Origin: Oerskovia turbata
Lineage (GTDB): Bacteria; Actinomycetota; Actinomycetes; Actinomycetales; Cellulomonadaceae
DNA length: 64,000 bases
Assembly (NCBI RefSeq): GCF_000718325.1
Contig: NZ_JOFV01000017.1
Span: 14,067 to 78,066, forward strand
Direction of reading: 5' to 3'
Shown piece by piece: positions 9,225 to 17,486 of the stretch. The notes under the pieces are model-generated. The model did not search any database. It saw only the letters and a program-made list of their open reading frames with translations, and was not told the DNA's origin. Made by a program: the position numbers and the translations under genes. How positions within the stretch are numbered: the stretch's first letter is position 1; each line of letters begins with the position of its first letter.

Positions 9225-11576
9225 CCGCTCGCTCCACCCGAGGGCCGGTCTGCGCGAGGCGCAGGTCGGCCCTCGGCCGTGGTCGGCCTCGTCGTCCCCC
9301 TCGTCCTCTGTCCGACGGCGCAGCACCAGCAGCGTCGCGTCGTCCTCCGACGTAGGGTCCCGAGTCTCGCGCAGCACTGCGTCGACGTCGCCGACGTGCT
9401 CGGCGAACGTCCCGGCGAGCCGGCGCAACCCCACCTTGAGCGACTCGTCGCGGCGCTCGAAGAGCCCGTCGCTGTAGAGCACGAGGGCACCGCCGGGCGC
9501 GACCGACGTGGTCCCGGCCTCGAACCGCAGCGCACCCAGGCCGAGCGGCGGACCGCCCAGCAGGCGCCCCCAGACGACGCCCTCGCCCGGCACGAGGAAG
9601 AAGGGCGGCGGGTGACCCGCCGTCACGTACTCGACCGAGCCCTCGTCGAGGTCGACGACCGCGACGACGAGCGTCGCGACCTGCCCCGGCATCGTCCATC
9701 GCACGGTCTCGGCGACCTGCTCGACGGCCCCGCGCGCGGTCCCGGCCTGCACCAGGGCGGCGCGCAACGTGTTGCGGAGCTGCCCCATCGAGGCGGCAGC
9801 CTGGAGCCCGTGGCCCGTGACGTCCCCGACGACGAGCCCGAGCGACCCCGAGGGCAGGCGCAGCGCGTCGTACCAGTCGCCGCCGACGAAACCGCCGCCC
9901 GCCGGCTCGTACCGCGCGGTGACGGTCCAGCCCGGTGTGTCCGGGAGCGACGCGGGGAGCAGGCTTCGCTGCAGGGCCTCGGCCGCACGCACGTCCCGGC
10001 GCCCTGCCAGGTAGAGCGCCTCGACGAGGTGGCTGCGCAGGGCTCCGGCCGTCTCGACGGCCTCCTCGGCCCAGGGTTCGCTGTGCCCGCTCACGACTTC
10101 GCGCCAGCGCTCGAACGACTTACGAGGGCTGAGCCGGACCGTGTCGCCCTCGCTGCGTGCGATGGCCTTGTTGTGCGGGTCGCCGCCCCAGTCGACGCTG
10201 CGCAGCACCTCGTCGCGCAGCCAGAGCACGACCTGACCGTCGTTGAGGTGCGCGCCCAGCACCCCCGCGACGTCGGGCAGGCGCTCCGCGAGGTCCGGGG
10301 CGGCCACGCGCAGGGAGTCGATCGCCACGACCTCGTCGTCCGCGGCCGCGAGACGGTCCGCGAACCACCCGGCGAGCAGCGCGACCCCCGCGTCGTCGGG
10401 CACGTGCCCGACCGAGGCCGAGCGGCCCTCCGCGACGACCACGGCCCCGTCGGCGCCCACGAGGTCGAGCAGCCGGCCGTCGGCCGTGAGCGCCTCGACG
10501 AGCGACGTGTCCTCGTCGCGGCTGTCCGCGACGAGGCCCGCGAGCAGGCGCGCCGACGCACGCGACGCGGCCAGGCGGTCCTCCTCGCTCTGCGCGACGA
10601 GCAGCACCGACAGCGCGGCCCCCAGGAACTCCGCGGCCGCGCGCACCGCGTACGGCGGGTGGTGCGGCCCCGCGTAGTGGTGGCACGCGATGAGGCCCCA
10701 GAGCTTCCCGTCGCGCAGCAGCGAGATCGACATCGACGCGCCCACACCCATGTTCGCGAGGTACTCGAGGTGGATCGGGGAGACGCTGCGCAGCGTCGAG
10801 AAGGTGAGGTCGAGCGGCTGCCCCGTGGTCGGGAGGGCGGTCGGGACGACGTCGCACGGCACGTAGCCCACGTCGTCGATCAACCGGATCCAGTTCTTCT
10901 CGTACAGCGCGCGGGCCTGGCGCGGGATGTCCGTCGCGGGGTAGTGCAGCCCGTAGAACGAGTTGAGGTCCTCACGCTTGGCCTCGGCGACGACCTCGCC
11001 GTTGTGGTCGGCGTCGAAGCGGTAGATCATCACGCGGTCGAAGCCCGTCAGGTGCCGCACGTGCTGCGCCGCGTTCCCGAGCAGCGCGGGCAGCGTCGCG
11101 GCCCGGTCGAGGTCTGCGAGCGCCGCGCGCACGGCTTGGTACGTGTTGGGGAAGCTGAGGGGGCGCACGACGGCGGGCTCGAGCTCGATCACGACGACGG
11201 GCTCGGCGCCGTCCGGCAGCGGCGGGCGGTGCAGGATCGCGTCGGTCGCGACGTCGCGGGCTGCCCCTGTGCGGATCTCGACGGGGTTGTGCGGCGCGAG
11301 GTCGGGGTGCTGCGCGACGTGCGTGAGGAGTCTCGCGCCGTCGTCGGCGCCGAGGACGTCGGCCAGGTGGGCGCCGAGCGCGTCCTCCACGGCCGACCCC
11401 AGGACCTCGTGCACGGTGGTCGAGCACTGCAGCACGCGCCCGTCGGACTCCCGTACCACGAGGAGGACGCCCCGGGGCTGGATCCGTCCGGGGACGTGGA
11501 TGGGCTCGCGCGCGCAGTTCTCGAGGTCGATCGCCTCGGCCGGGCTGAGAAGCTCCTCGTCGGTGCTCTGTGTCAT
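9201..11576 (-). CDS. Bacteriophytochrome with SpoIIE-type PP2C phosphatase output
   Basis: A 791-residue red/far-red light sensor joined to a phosphatase. Domain order is PAS_2 (about 15-120), GAF (about 140-310) and PHY (about 325-505), then a SpoIIE/PP2C domain (about 560-770). Cys21 in ENCAREPIHVPG is placed like the biliverdin-binding cysteine of bacteriophytochromes. The GAF domain has PATDIPRQARALY (Asp216) and WGLIACHHYAG. The PHY tongue has WGG and PRKSF motifs. Phosphatase metal ligands lie in GGDWYDA and GDVTGHG. The ATG at 11576 follows GGAG; a longer in-frame start at 11612 is less likely. It should dephosphorylate the STAS partner at 8355 in a light-dependent way. No heme oxygenase gene is nearby. 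Confidence 0.93.
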   Translation of the reverse strand: MTQSTDEELLSPAEAIDLENCAREPIHVPGRIQPRGVLLVVRESDGRVLQCSTTVHEVLGSAVEDALGAHLADVLGADDGARLLTHVAQHPDLAPHNPVEIRTGAARDVATDAILHRPPLPDGAEPVVVIELEPAVVRPLSFPNTYQAVRAALADLDRAATLPALLGNAAQHVRHLTGFDRVMIYRFDADHNGEVVAEAKREDLNSFYGLHYPATDIPRQARALYEKNWIRLIDDVGYVPCDVVPTALPTTGQPLDLTFSTLRSVSPIHLEYLANMGVGASMSISLLRDGKLWGLIACHHYAGPHHPPYAVRAAAEFLGAALSVLLVAQSEEDRLAASRASARLLAGLVADSRDEDTSLVEALTADGRLLDLVGADGAVVVAEGRSASVGHVPDDAGVALLAGWFADRLAAADDEVVAIDSLRVAAPDLAERLPDVAGVLGAHLNDGQVVLWLRDEVLRSVDWGGDPHNKAIARSEGDTVRLSPRKSFERWREVVSGHSEPWAEEAVETAGALRSHLVEALYLAGRRDVRAAEALQRSLLPASLPDTPGWTVTARYEPAGGGFVGGDWYDALRLPSGSLGLVVGDVTGHGLQAAASMGQLRNTLRAALVQAGTARGAVEQVAETVRWTMPGQVATLVVAVVDLDEGSVEYVTAGHPPPFFLVPGEGVVWGRLLGGPPLGLGALRFEAGTTSVAPGGALVLYSDGLFERRDESLKVGLRRLAGTFAEHVGDVDAVLRETRDPTSEDDATLLVLRRRTEDEGDDEADHGRGPTCASRRPALGWSERSGDRRSG

Positions 11577-11761
11577 GTGCACTCCAGCTCCCGCAAGGTG
11601 CGGGCCGTTCACGGCAGCGGACTGCCGACCAGGTCCCAGCGGGCTTCATCACCGGGAACGAGCACGCCCGTCAGGAAATGCACGGGTGGCCCAGCGTACA
11701 ACGCCCGCGATCGGCGAGGATGGGAGGAGTGCCCGTCGAGCGACGACCGTGGGAGGACCCG

Positions 11762-12472
11762 ATGACCGAGGACGACCCGGTGCGCCGGGCCGCGCAGTAC
11801 CGCGTGGACCGCGAGACCGCGCGCGAGGCGGCGGAGGCTTCGGCCGCTGCGGGTGCCCCGTCGGACGGCGAGGGCACGGACGGCGGGGGCACGACCGACG
11901 GTGACGGCGCCGCGCGCCCGCGGCTCCCGCTCGAGAACCGCGGCCAGTGGGTCGACGAGCTGGTCCGCCAGGCCATGGCCCGCGGCGAGTTCGACGACCT
12001 GCCGCTCGCGGGCAAGCCCATCCCGGGCCTGGGCGCCCGGTACGACCCCGACTGGTGGCTCAAGAACCTCGTCGAGCGCGAGCAGATCACGGGCATCCTG
12101 CCGCCGGCGCAGCTGCGGGCCGACGACGCCCGGCTGCGCGACGACCTCGACCGCCAGCTCTCCGAGGAGTCGGTGCGGGAGGTCCTCGCCGAGTTCAACG
12201 CACGCGTGGTCGACGCGCGGCGCCAGCTCCTGGGCGGCCCGCCCGTGGTCACGCCCCTGCGGGACGTCGAGGAGGAGGTGTCGCTCTGGCACGGACGGCG
12301 GGCGGCACGCAGCGCTGCGTCGTCCTCCGGCCCGACGGCGCAGCGCACCTCCCGGGACGGCTCGCCCCGGGACCGCTCGCCCCGGGCGGGCGACGGCTCG
12401 GACGCGACGGGTACGCGACGGTGGTGGCGCCGTCGGCGGGGCGGACCGGCGGACGGCACCGAGGCGACCTGA
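11762..12472 (+). CDS. DUF1992 (DnaJ-like domain) protein
   Basis: A 236-residue protein whose centre (about 55-140) matches the DUF1992 pattern: a helical segment with DELVRQAMARGEFDDLPLAG followed by GKPIPGL and the NLVEREQI block. Function of the family is unknown, although it is related to DNAJC28. The N-terminal 50 residues are Gly/Asp-rich and the C-terminus is low complexity and basic. The start is ATG 11762 behind GGGAGGA; a GTG at 11729 is possible. The next gene starts 51 bases downstream. Confidence 0.82.
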   Translation: MTEDDPVRRAAQYRVDRETAREAAEASAAAGAPSDGEGTDGGGTTDGDGAARPRLPLENRGQWVDELVRQAMARGEFDDLPLAGKPIPGLGARYDPDWWLKNLVEREQITGILPPAQLRADDARLRDDLDRQLSEESVREVLAEFNARVVDARRQLLGGPPVVTPLRDVEEEVSLWHGRRAARSAASSSGPTAQRTSRDGSPRDRSPRAGDGSDATGTRRWWRRRRGGPADGTEAT

Positions 12473-12523
12473 ACCACCCGCTCCCGGCGCGCGCGCCCAC
12501 CCACCGGCTCCTACCCTCGGGAC

Positions 12524-13594
12524 ATGCCCGAACCTCACGCCCCGACCGCCGAGACGACGGGCTGGGTACCCGACGTCCTCGACGGGTTCGAGCAGCTCAC
12601 CCTGCCCCTCGACCCCGACGACGAGGGCGAGGTCGTCGCGACGCTGGTGCGACGCCGTCGGGGCGCAGAGGACGACGAAGCCGGCACCGCGCTCCCCGGG
12701 GGACCACACCCCGCAGGCGTGCCCGACCGTGGGATCGACGTCCTGTACGTGCACGGCTGGTCCGACTACTTCTTCCAGACCGGGCTCGCGGACTTCTGGG
12801 AGGCGCAGGGCGCACGGTTCTTCGCGCTCGACCTGCGCAAGTACGGCCGCAGCCTGCGCCCGGGCCAGACCCCCGGGTTCGTGACGGACCTCCTGACCTA
12901 CGACGAGGACATCGAGGCCGCGCTCGCCGCGACGGGGCACGGCGTCCTGACCGCCGACCCCGTGATGCGCAAGCGTGCCCTGCTCCTCATGGGCCACTCC
13001 ACGGGCGGGCTCACGCTGAGCCTGTGGACCGCGCGCCACCAGGGACGTGTCGCAGGGCTCGTCCTCAACAGCCCGTGGCTCGAGTTCCAGGCGCGCGACA
13101 TCGGGCGCAAGGTGCTCGCCCCCGCGATCACGCTCCGGGCCCGGCTCGACCCCCGCGTCCCCCTGCCGCAGGTCGACCTCGGCTTCTACACGCGGTCCGT
13201 GTCCAGGACGCTCGACGGCGAGTGGGACTACGACCTCACGTGGCGGCCCGTGCGCGGGTTCGTCGTGCACGGCGGGTGGCTCGCCGCGATCCTGCGCGGG
13301 CAGGCCGCGGTCGAGCTGGGGCTCGGGATCCGCGTACCCGTGCTCGTGCTGCTGTCCACGAGCAGCACGCTCCTGCCCCGGTGGACCCCCGAGATGATGC
13401 ACAGCGACACCGCGCTCGACGTCGTCGGGATCGCACGGCGGTCGACCGACCTCGGGAGCCTCGTCGTGCTCGCCCGCATCGAGGGTGCGCTGCACGACGT
13501 CGTGCTCTCGGCCGCTCCCGTCCGGGCAGCGGCCTACGCGCAGATCGCGACATGGGTGCGCGGGTACGTGCCCGGGGCGGGGCCTCAGGCCTGA
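12524..13594 (+). CDS. Alpha/beta hydrolase
   Basis: A 356-residue serine hydrolase. The strand and oxyanion region reads VLYVHGWSDYFFQTG. The nucleophile elbow is LLMGHSTGGLTLSLW, and a C-terminal histidine in EGALHDVVLS is placed as the catalytic His. It has no signal peptide and is probably cytosolic. It resembles lysophospholipase-like hydrolases but the substrate cannot be read from sequence. Its last 10 bases overlap the 3' end of the convergent phosphatase gene. Confidence 0.88.
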   Translation: MPEPHAPTAETTGWVPDVLDGFEQLTLPLDPDDEGEVVATLVRRRRGAEDDEAGTALPGGPHPAGVPDRGIDVLYVHGWSDYFFQTGLADFWEAQGARFFALDLRKYGRSLRPGQTPGFVTDLLTYDEDIEAALAATGHGVLTADPVMRKRALLLMGHSTGGLTLSLWTARHQGRVAGLVLNSPWLEFQARDIGRKVLAPAITLRARLDPRVPLPQVDLGFYTRSVSRTLDGEWDYDLTWRPVRGFVVHGGWLAAILRGQAAVELGLGIRVPVLVLLSTSSTLLPRWTPEMMHSDTALDVVGIARRSTDLGSLVVLARIEGALHDVVLSAAPVRAAAYAQIATWVRGYVPGAGPQA

Positions 13595-14142
13595 CGTCGC
13601 GCGAGCTCCCCGCGGACGAGGTCGACCACGCCGTCCGCGGCGGCCTCGACCTGCGCCAGGCAGTCCTCGAAGTCCTGCATGCCGCCGTACCAGGGGTCGT
13701 CGATGTCGAGCAGGTGCTCGTCGCGCTCGGCCCGCTCGGCCGGCACGACGGGCGCGGCCGGGTCGAACGTCCGGTACATGCGCACGTTCCCGTCGCCGTG
13801 CATCCGGCGCAGGGCGCGCGCGTGCTGCGACGTCATGGCCAGCACCAGGTCGCGGGACACGAGGTCGCTCGCACGGACCTGGCGGGCCCGATGGCCGTCG
13901 CCCGTGTCGTACCCGTGCTCGGCCAGGACCCGACGCGCGCGGCGGTCCACCGGGTTGCCGTGCTCCTCCGCGCTGATGCCCGTCGAGTCCACGACCACAC
14001 GCCCGCCCAGCCCCGCGGCCTCGAACCGGTCGCGCAGCACGATCTCCGCCATGGGTGAGCGGCAGATGTTGCCCGTGCAGACCGTCATCACGCGGTAGGG
14101 GCCGTGGGCGGGGTCGGGGGTCGCGTCCTGGGGAGTCGTCAC
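13585..14142 (-). CDS. Low-molecular-weight protein-tyrosine phosphatase
   Basis: A 185-residue LMW-PTP. The P-loop VCTGNICRSPM carries the C-x5-R-S catalytic signature, and the general-acid loop DDPWYGG lies near the C-terminus. GTG at 14142 is the only start that leaves a short N-terminus before the P-loop. Family members act on tyrosine phosphoproteins or in exopolysaccharide control; no tyrosine kinase is nearby. Confidence 0.92.
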   Translation of the reverse strand: MTTPQDATPDPAHGPYRVMTVCTGNICRSPMAEIVLRDRFEAAGLGGRVVVDSTGISAEEHGNPVDRRARRVLAEHGYDTGDGHRARQVRASDLVSRDLVLAMTSQHARALRRMHGDGNVRMYRTFDPAAPVVPAERAERDEHLLDIDDPWYGGMQDFEDCLAQVEAAADGVVDLVRGELARRQA

Positions 14143-14211
14143 CCGACCAGTCTGCCCGAGCCGCGCGCCCGCCCCCGGGCACTTCCCGCGCGCCCGGCCT
14201 ACCGTGGACGC

Positions 14212-15123
14212 ATGACCATCAGGACGGACTCGGGGATCGTCGCGGTGACCGGCGCGAGCGGGCAGCTCGGATCGAAGCTCGCGATGCGGCTCGCGGCCGA
14301 GGGCGCCGCCCAACGCCTCGTCGTGCGGGACGCCGCACGGACGCCACGCCTGCCCGACGGCGCCCCTCTGCCGGACTCCGAGGTCGCGGTCACCGCGGGG
14401 TACACCGACACCGAGCGCATGGTCCGCGCCTTCCGCGGCGCCCGTTCGGTCTTCCTGGTGTCGGCGCGCGAGGCTCCTGACCGTGTCGCGGAGCACCGGG
14501 CAGCCGTCGACGCGGCCGTCGCAGCGGGCGTCGAACGCATCGTCTACGTGTCGTTCGTGGGCGCGTCCCCCGAGGCCACGTTCACGTTCGCGCGCGACCA
14601 CTGGCACACCGAGGAGTACATCGAAGGCACGGGACTGAGGTACACGTTCCTGCGCGACAACCTCTACCACCAGGGCCTCGTCCACATGGTCGGGGACGAC
14701 GGCGTCATCCGCGGCCCGGGCGGCGACGGGCGGCTCGCGTCGGTGTCGCACGACGACATCGCCGACGTCGCGACCGCGATCCTCCTCGACGAACGCCCCC
14801 ACGTGCACGACGGGAAGACGTACGACGTGACCGGCCCCGAGGCGCTGACCCTCACCGAGGTCGCGAGCGTGCTCTCCGGCGTCACGGGCCGCACCATCAC
14901 GTACCACCCGGAGACGATCGAGGAGGCCTACGCGTCGCGCGCGGTCTACGCCGCACCGCCGTTCGAGGTCGACGGCTGGGTCTCGTCCTACACCGCGATC
15001 GCGGCGGGCGAGCTGGCCGGGGTGAGCGACGTCGTCGAACGCTTCGCCGGGCGCCCCGCCCAGGGTCTCGCCGCGTGGCTCGACGACTACCCCGAGGAGT
15101 GGGACCGCCTCCTCCCGGCCTGA
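14212..15123 (+). CDS. NmrA-like NAD(P)-binding oxidoreductase (SDR atypical)
   Basis: A 303-residue atypical short-chain dehydrogenase. The N-terminal dinucleotide motif is VAVTGASGQLGSKLA. The later pattern (RIVYVSFVGA, HWHTEEYIEGTGLRYTFLRD) matches NmrA/quinone-oxidoreductase-2-like proteins (YtfG type), which use NADPH. The ATG at 14212 is divergent from the phosphatase gene with only 69 bases between starts. Substrate unknown. The stop is followed by the 22-bp repeat region. Confidence 0.88.
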   Translation: MTIRTDSGIVAVTGASGQLGSKLAMRLAAEGAAQRLVVRDAARTPRLPDGAPLPDSEVAVTAGYTDTERMVRAFRGARSVFLVSAREAPDRVAEHRAAVDAAVAAGVERIVYVSFVGASPEATFTFARDHWHTEEYIEGTGLRYTFLRDNLYHQGLVHMVGDDGVIRGPGGDGRLASVSHDDIADVATAILLDERPHVHDGKTYDVTGPEALTLTEVASVLSGVTGRTITYHPETIEEAYASRAVYAAPPFEVDGWVSSYTAIAAGELAGVSDVVERFAGRPAQGLAAWLDDYPEEWDRLLPA

Positions 15124-15146
15124 CCGCCCAGCCCGTGGCTCCGCAC

Positions 15147-15202
15147 GCCGAGGGTGACGCCCCCACCCGCCGAGGGTGACCGACTCAGGTGCCGACGGTG
15201 AC
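15147..15202. repeat. 22-bp-period tandem repeat, upstream array
   Basis: The core GCCGAGGGTGAC begins at 15147 and 15169, and a one-mismatch copy (GCCGACGGTGAC) begins at 15191, an exact 22-bp period. The array lies right after the NmrA-like gene and is in the opposite orientation to the longer array at 15523-15647. Confidence 0.8.
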
Positions 15203-15270
15203 GGGTCCGAACCTGTCGAGAAATACCCTGGCGACCCGGCGGACGGCGGGCGTAGCGTCGTCGGCACAAG

Positions 15271-15330
15271 GGAAAGGAGGTGGTCCACGAAGTGAAGAAT
15301 CTTCGGACGCATGAGGTGGTTGCACGCTAG
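15271..15330 (+). CDS. 12-codon micro-ORF behind an extended Shine-Dalgarno
   Basis: GTG at 15292 opens a frame reading VKNLRTHEVVAR and stopping at TAG (15328-15330). Upstream, 15271-15286 reads GGAAAGGAGGTGGTCC, which pairs with nearly the whole 3' tail of 16S rRNA, far beyond a normal Shine-Dalgarno. That is the main reason to list it. The coding part is 15292-15330 and the leader is included in the coordinates. It lies in an intergenic gap between convergent genes, so it has its own transcript if real. Function is unknown; a leader peptide or a ribosome-binding RNA is possible. Confidence 0.5.
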   Translation, partial: GKEVVHEVKNLRTHEVVAR

Positions 15331-15522
15331 TCGTGCCATCGAGCAACGGACCTTGCGAGGAACCCGCGGCCGACAGGTGACCGTCACGTCACCCACGACC
15401 AGCGAGAACCGAGCAACCACCGGAGCCCGCGGGAGTCGCGCCCTTGTCCAGCGCGACAGGTGGAGGAATCCACCGGCCCGCGGGCTTCTTCACGCCCTGG
15501 TCGAGTGCGCCGTCTCCGGCTG
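15331..15522. other. Intergenic stretch after the micro-ORF
   Basis: I see no gene here. It contains a short hairpin (GGTGGAGGAATCCACC, about 15461-15476) and separated CCGCGG-containing segments that could fold. It may be part of a transcript starting upstream of the micro-ORF. Confidence 0.4.
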
Positions 15523-15647
15523 GACGCCCTCGGCGAGCGTGACCGTCACCCTCGGCGAGCGTGACCGTCACCCTCGGCGGGTCCCGACGTCACCCTCGGC
15601 GGGTCCCGACGTCACCCTCGGCACGCGGGACCGTCACCCTCGGCGAT
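15523..15647. repeat. 22-bp tandem repeat array, downstream, inverted relative to the first
   Basis: Five 22-bp units run from 15528 to 15637, followed by a partial unit that reaches the stop codon of the methyltransferase gene. The core GTCACCCTCGGC recurs at 15545, 15567, 15589, 15611 and 15633. Units 1-2 share GAGCGTGACC and units 3-4 share GGGTCCCGAC between cores. There are no unique spacers, so it is not a CRISPR. It mirrors the array at 15147. Confidence 0.88.
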
Positions 15648-16468
15648 CAGAACGGCTTGCGCGCCACCACGAGGAACCGCGGGGCCTCGTCCACGAAGTC
15701 GTTGCCCGCCGCGAAGTGCATGTGCAGCGCGCGCAGCGGCGCCTCGAAGCGCCCGATCGCCTCGGACGACAGGCTCGCGATCTCCGGGACCTGCCACGCG
15801 ATGACCTTGAGGTACCAGAGCAGAGAGCTCAGGTCGTGGAAGTGCCGGGTCCCGACGTGCTCGCGCGCCACGTCGATCACGAAGCCGGCCTCGGCCAGGT
15901 CGGCGACCGCGCCCTCGAGCGTCACGTCGTCCGGGTCCCAGGGAAGCTGCGCGCCGAGCGCGGTGTTGACCCGGATGCCGTCCCGGGAGTCGACCTGCTG
16001 GGTGATGAACACGCCTCCCGGTTCCAGGACGCGCAGGACCTCGGACGGCTCGAACTCCTCGTGCCGGTCCAGCACGACCGCGAACCGGCCGTCGAGGAAC
16101 GGCAGCATGAGCCCCTCGCCCTTGCTGCTCCCCACCTGCCGGACGTCCACGCCCAGAGGTTCGAGGCGCCGTCGGGCCACGGGGACGTTCGGGGGCCAGC
16201 CCTCCGTCGCGGCCGAACCCTCCGGCAAGGGCGCGAGCGAGCCGAACGCCTCGCCACCACCGGTCCCCAGGTCCAGGACCGGACCTCGACCGCTGCCCAC
16301 GAGCTCGCGCGCGAGCACCAGGTAGTCCCAGGGCAGGGGGTCCTCGATGCAGCGGTCGTCGATGGGGGACAGGTCGAAGCCCACGACCGGCGTCGCCCGC
16401 GCCCACTCGACGTGCGCCTCGAACGGGGCGGCGCGGTCGGGGACGGGCAGGACTCCGGCTTCAGACAT
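15647..16468 (-). CDS. Class I SAM-dependent methyltransferase
   Basis: A 273-residue methyltransferase. Motif I is VLDLGTGGGEAFGSL (about residues 64-78). A later VLDRHEEFEPSEVLRVLEPG block matches motifs IV-V of class I enzymes. The fold resembles small-molecule or rRNA guanine methyltransferases, but the substrate is not evident. The ATG at 16468 gives a compact N-terminus. The stop codon touches the last copy of the 22-bp repeat. Confidence 0.87.
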   Translation of the reverse strand: MSEAGVLPVPDRAAPFEAHVEWARATPVVGFDLSPIDDRCIEDPLPWDYLVLARELVGSGRGPVLDLGTGGGEAFGSLAPLPEGSAATEGWPPNVPVARRRLEPLGVDVRQVGSSKGEGLMLPFLDGRFAVVLDRHEEFEPSEVLRVLEPGGVFITQQVDSRDGIRVNTALGAQLPWDPDDVTLEGAVADLAEAGFVIDVAREHVGTRHFHDLSSLLWYLKVIAWQVPEIASLSSEAIGRFEAPLRALHMHFAAGNDFVDEAPRFLVVARKPF

Positions 16469-16543
16469 GCGTCGATTCTCCCCCGGCGGAGCACGCTCGG
16501 TCGAAACGGCACGCCCGTCCCGCACGACCCGGGGCGCCGTCCG

Positions 16544-16576
16544 CCCGACGTCCACCCGACGTCCATCCGACGTCCA
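16544..16576. repeat. Three 11-bp direct repeats
   Basis: The unit CCGACGTCCA with one flanking base occurs three times at an 11-bp period in the gap upstream of the methyltransferase. Further GTCCACC copies follow at irregular spacing. An 11-bp period puts each copy on nearly the same helical face. Confidence 0.6.
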
Positions 16577-16721
16577 CCGCCGCTGTCGACCGACGCCGTC
16601 CACCAGCGCCGTCCACCGCCGCCCTCGACATAGCCACGGACCGGGACGAAGCGGTAGTTTTCGTGCGCCGCCTCTGCGCAGGTGCGCGCACCGCACAGCC
16701 CGCCCGACCCGAGGAATCCCC

Positions 16722-17480
16722 CTGAGCCCCGCACCCCACCCCCTCAGCGACCGCGCGACCCGCAAGGTCCGTGCCGTCGCGGACCGCCACCGCGCGACCC
16801 TCGGCGAGCTGCGCCACGTCGAGTCCTGCACGCTCTCGGCGCGCGCGATCGGGACGGTCGCCGGGATCTTCGCCGCGGTCGTCGCCACGATGGTCTTCAA
16901 CGGGCGCGTCGTCGAGGTGATCGGTTTCGCCCTCGCGATGGGTCTGGTCCTGGCCGTGGTCCTGCGGTTCGTCGCGAGCGAGAAGCTCCTCGTGCTGGAG
17001 CGTGGCCTCGTGGTGGGCTCGTTCGGACCGTTCATGACGCCCTACGCGGTGCCGTACGCGGACGTCGTCGCGCCGAGCGTCTCGGCGATCGTCGGCACCC
17101 AGCGTCCGGTGACGCTGCTCAAGGCCGACCAGGGGGCGTCGGCGACCAACCGGACGGCCTTGTGGTCGCTGCGGTCTGTGACGTTCGTCGGGCCGACGGC
17201 GGAGTCCTCCCGCGCGTTCACCAGGACCGGGACGTGGCAGCCCCAGCCCGAGGAGCAGGATCTGTGGGTGTTCTCGGTGCGCGACGCTCGTCGCCAGGAG
17301 ATCCTGGTGCACGAGCTCGCTGAGGCGCTGCACCGGTCCGGCCAACCGGGTGCCGAGCTCGTGCTGCCGCACGCCCTGCCTGCGCGGCGGCTTCGCGTGA
17401 GCGTCGCCGACGCCGACCACCTGCGCCTGCCCGAGCGGCTCCGCTCGACGATCGTCCAGGTCGGCGCCCGGGTCGGCTGA
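16722..17480 (+). CDS. Hypothetical membrane protein
   Basis: An unrecognised protein of about 252 residues. After a charged N-terminus it has two hydrophobic segments (IGTVAGIFAAVVATMVF and VIGFALAMGLVLAVVLRFV), then a soluble domain of about 180 residues that may sit in the cytosol. No ATG, GTG or TTG lies in frame near the likely N-terminus. A CTG at 16722 follows GAGGA (16711-16715) and is my chosen start. The coding frame is supported by a stop just before the convergent idi gene and by strong third-position GC. Confidence 0.7.
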   Translation: MSPAPHPLSDRATRKVRAVADRHRATLGELRHVESCTLSARAIGTVAGIFAAVVATMVFNGRVVEVIGFALAMGLVLAVVLRFVASEKLLVLERGLVVGSFGPFMTPYAVPYADVVAPSVSAIVGTQRPVTLLKADQGASATNRTALWSLRSVTFVGPTAESSRAFTRTGTWQPQPEEQDLWVFSVRDARRQEILVHELAEALHRSGQPGAELVLPHALPARRLRVSVADADHLRLPERLRSTIVQVGARVG

Positions 17481-17486
17481 GCCCGC

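Noticed and set aside
9279..11765. 828-codon plus-strand frame opposite the phytochrome gene
   Set aside because: Antisense shadow with no recognisable domain; the minus strand encodes a complete multi-domain protein.
15523..15647. CRISPR array
   Set aside because: Units are continuous 22-bp tandem repeats without unique spacers, and no cas genes are present.
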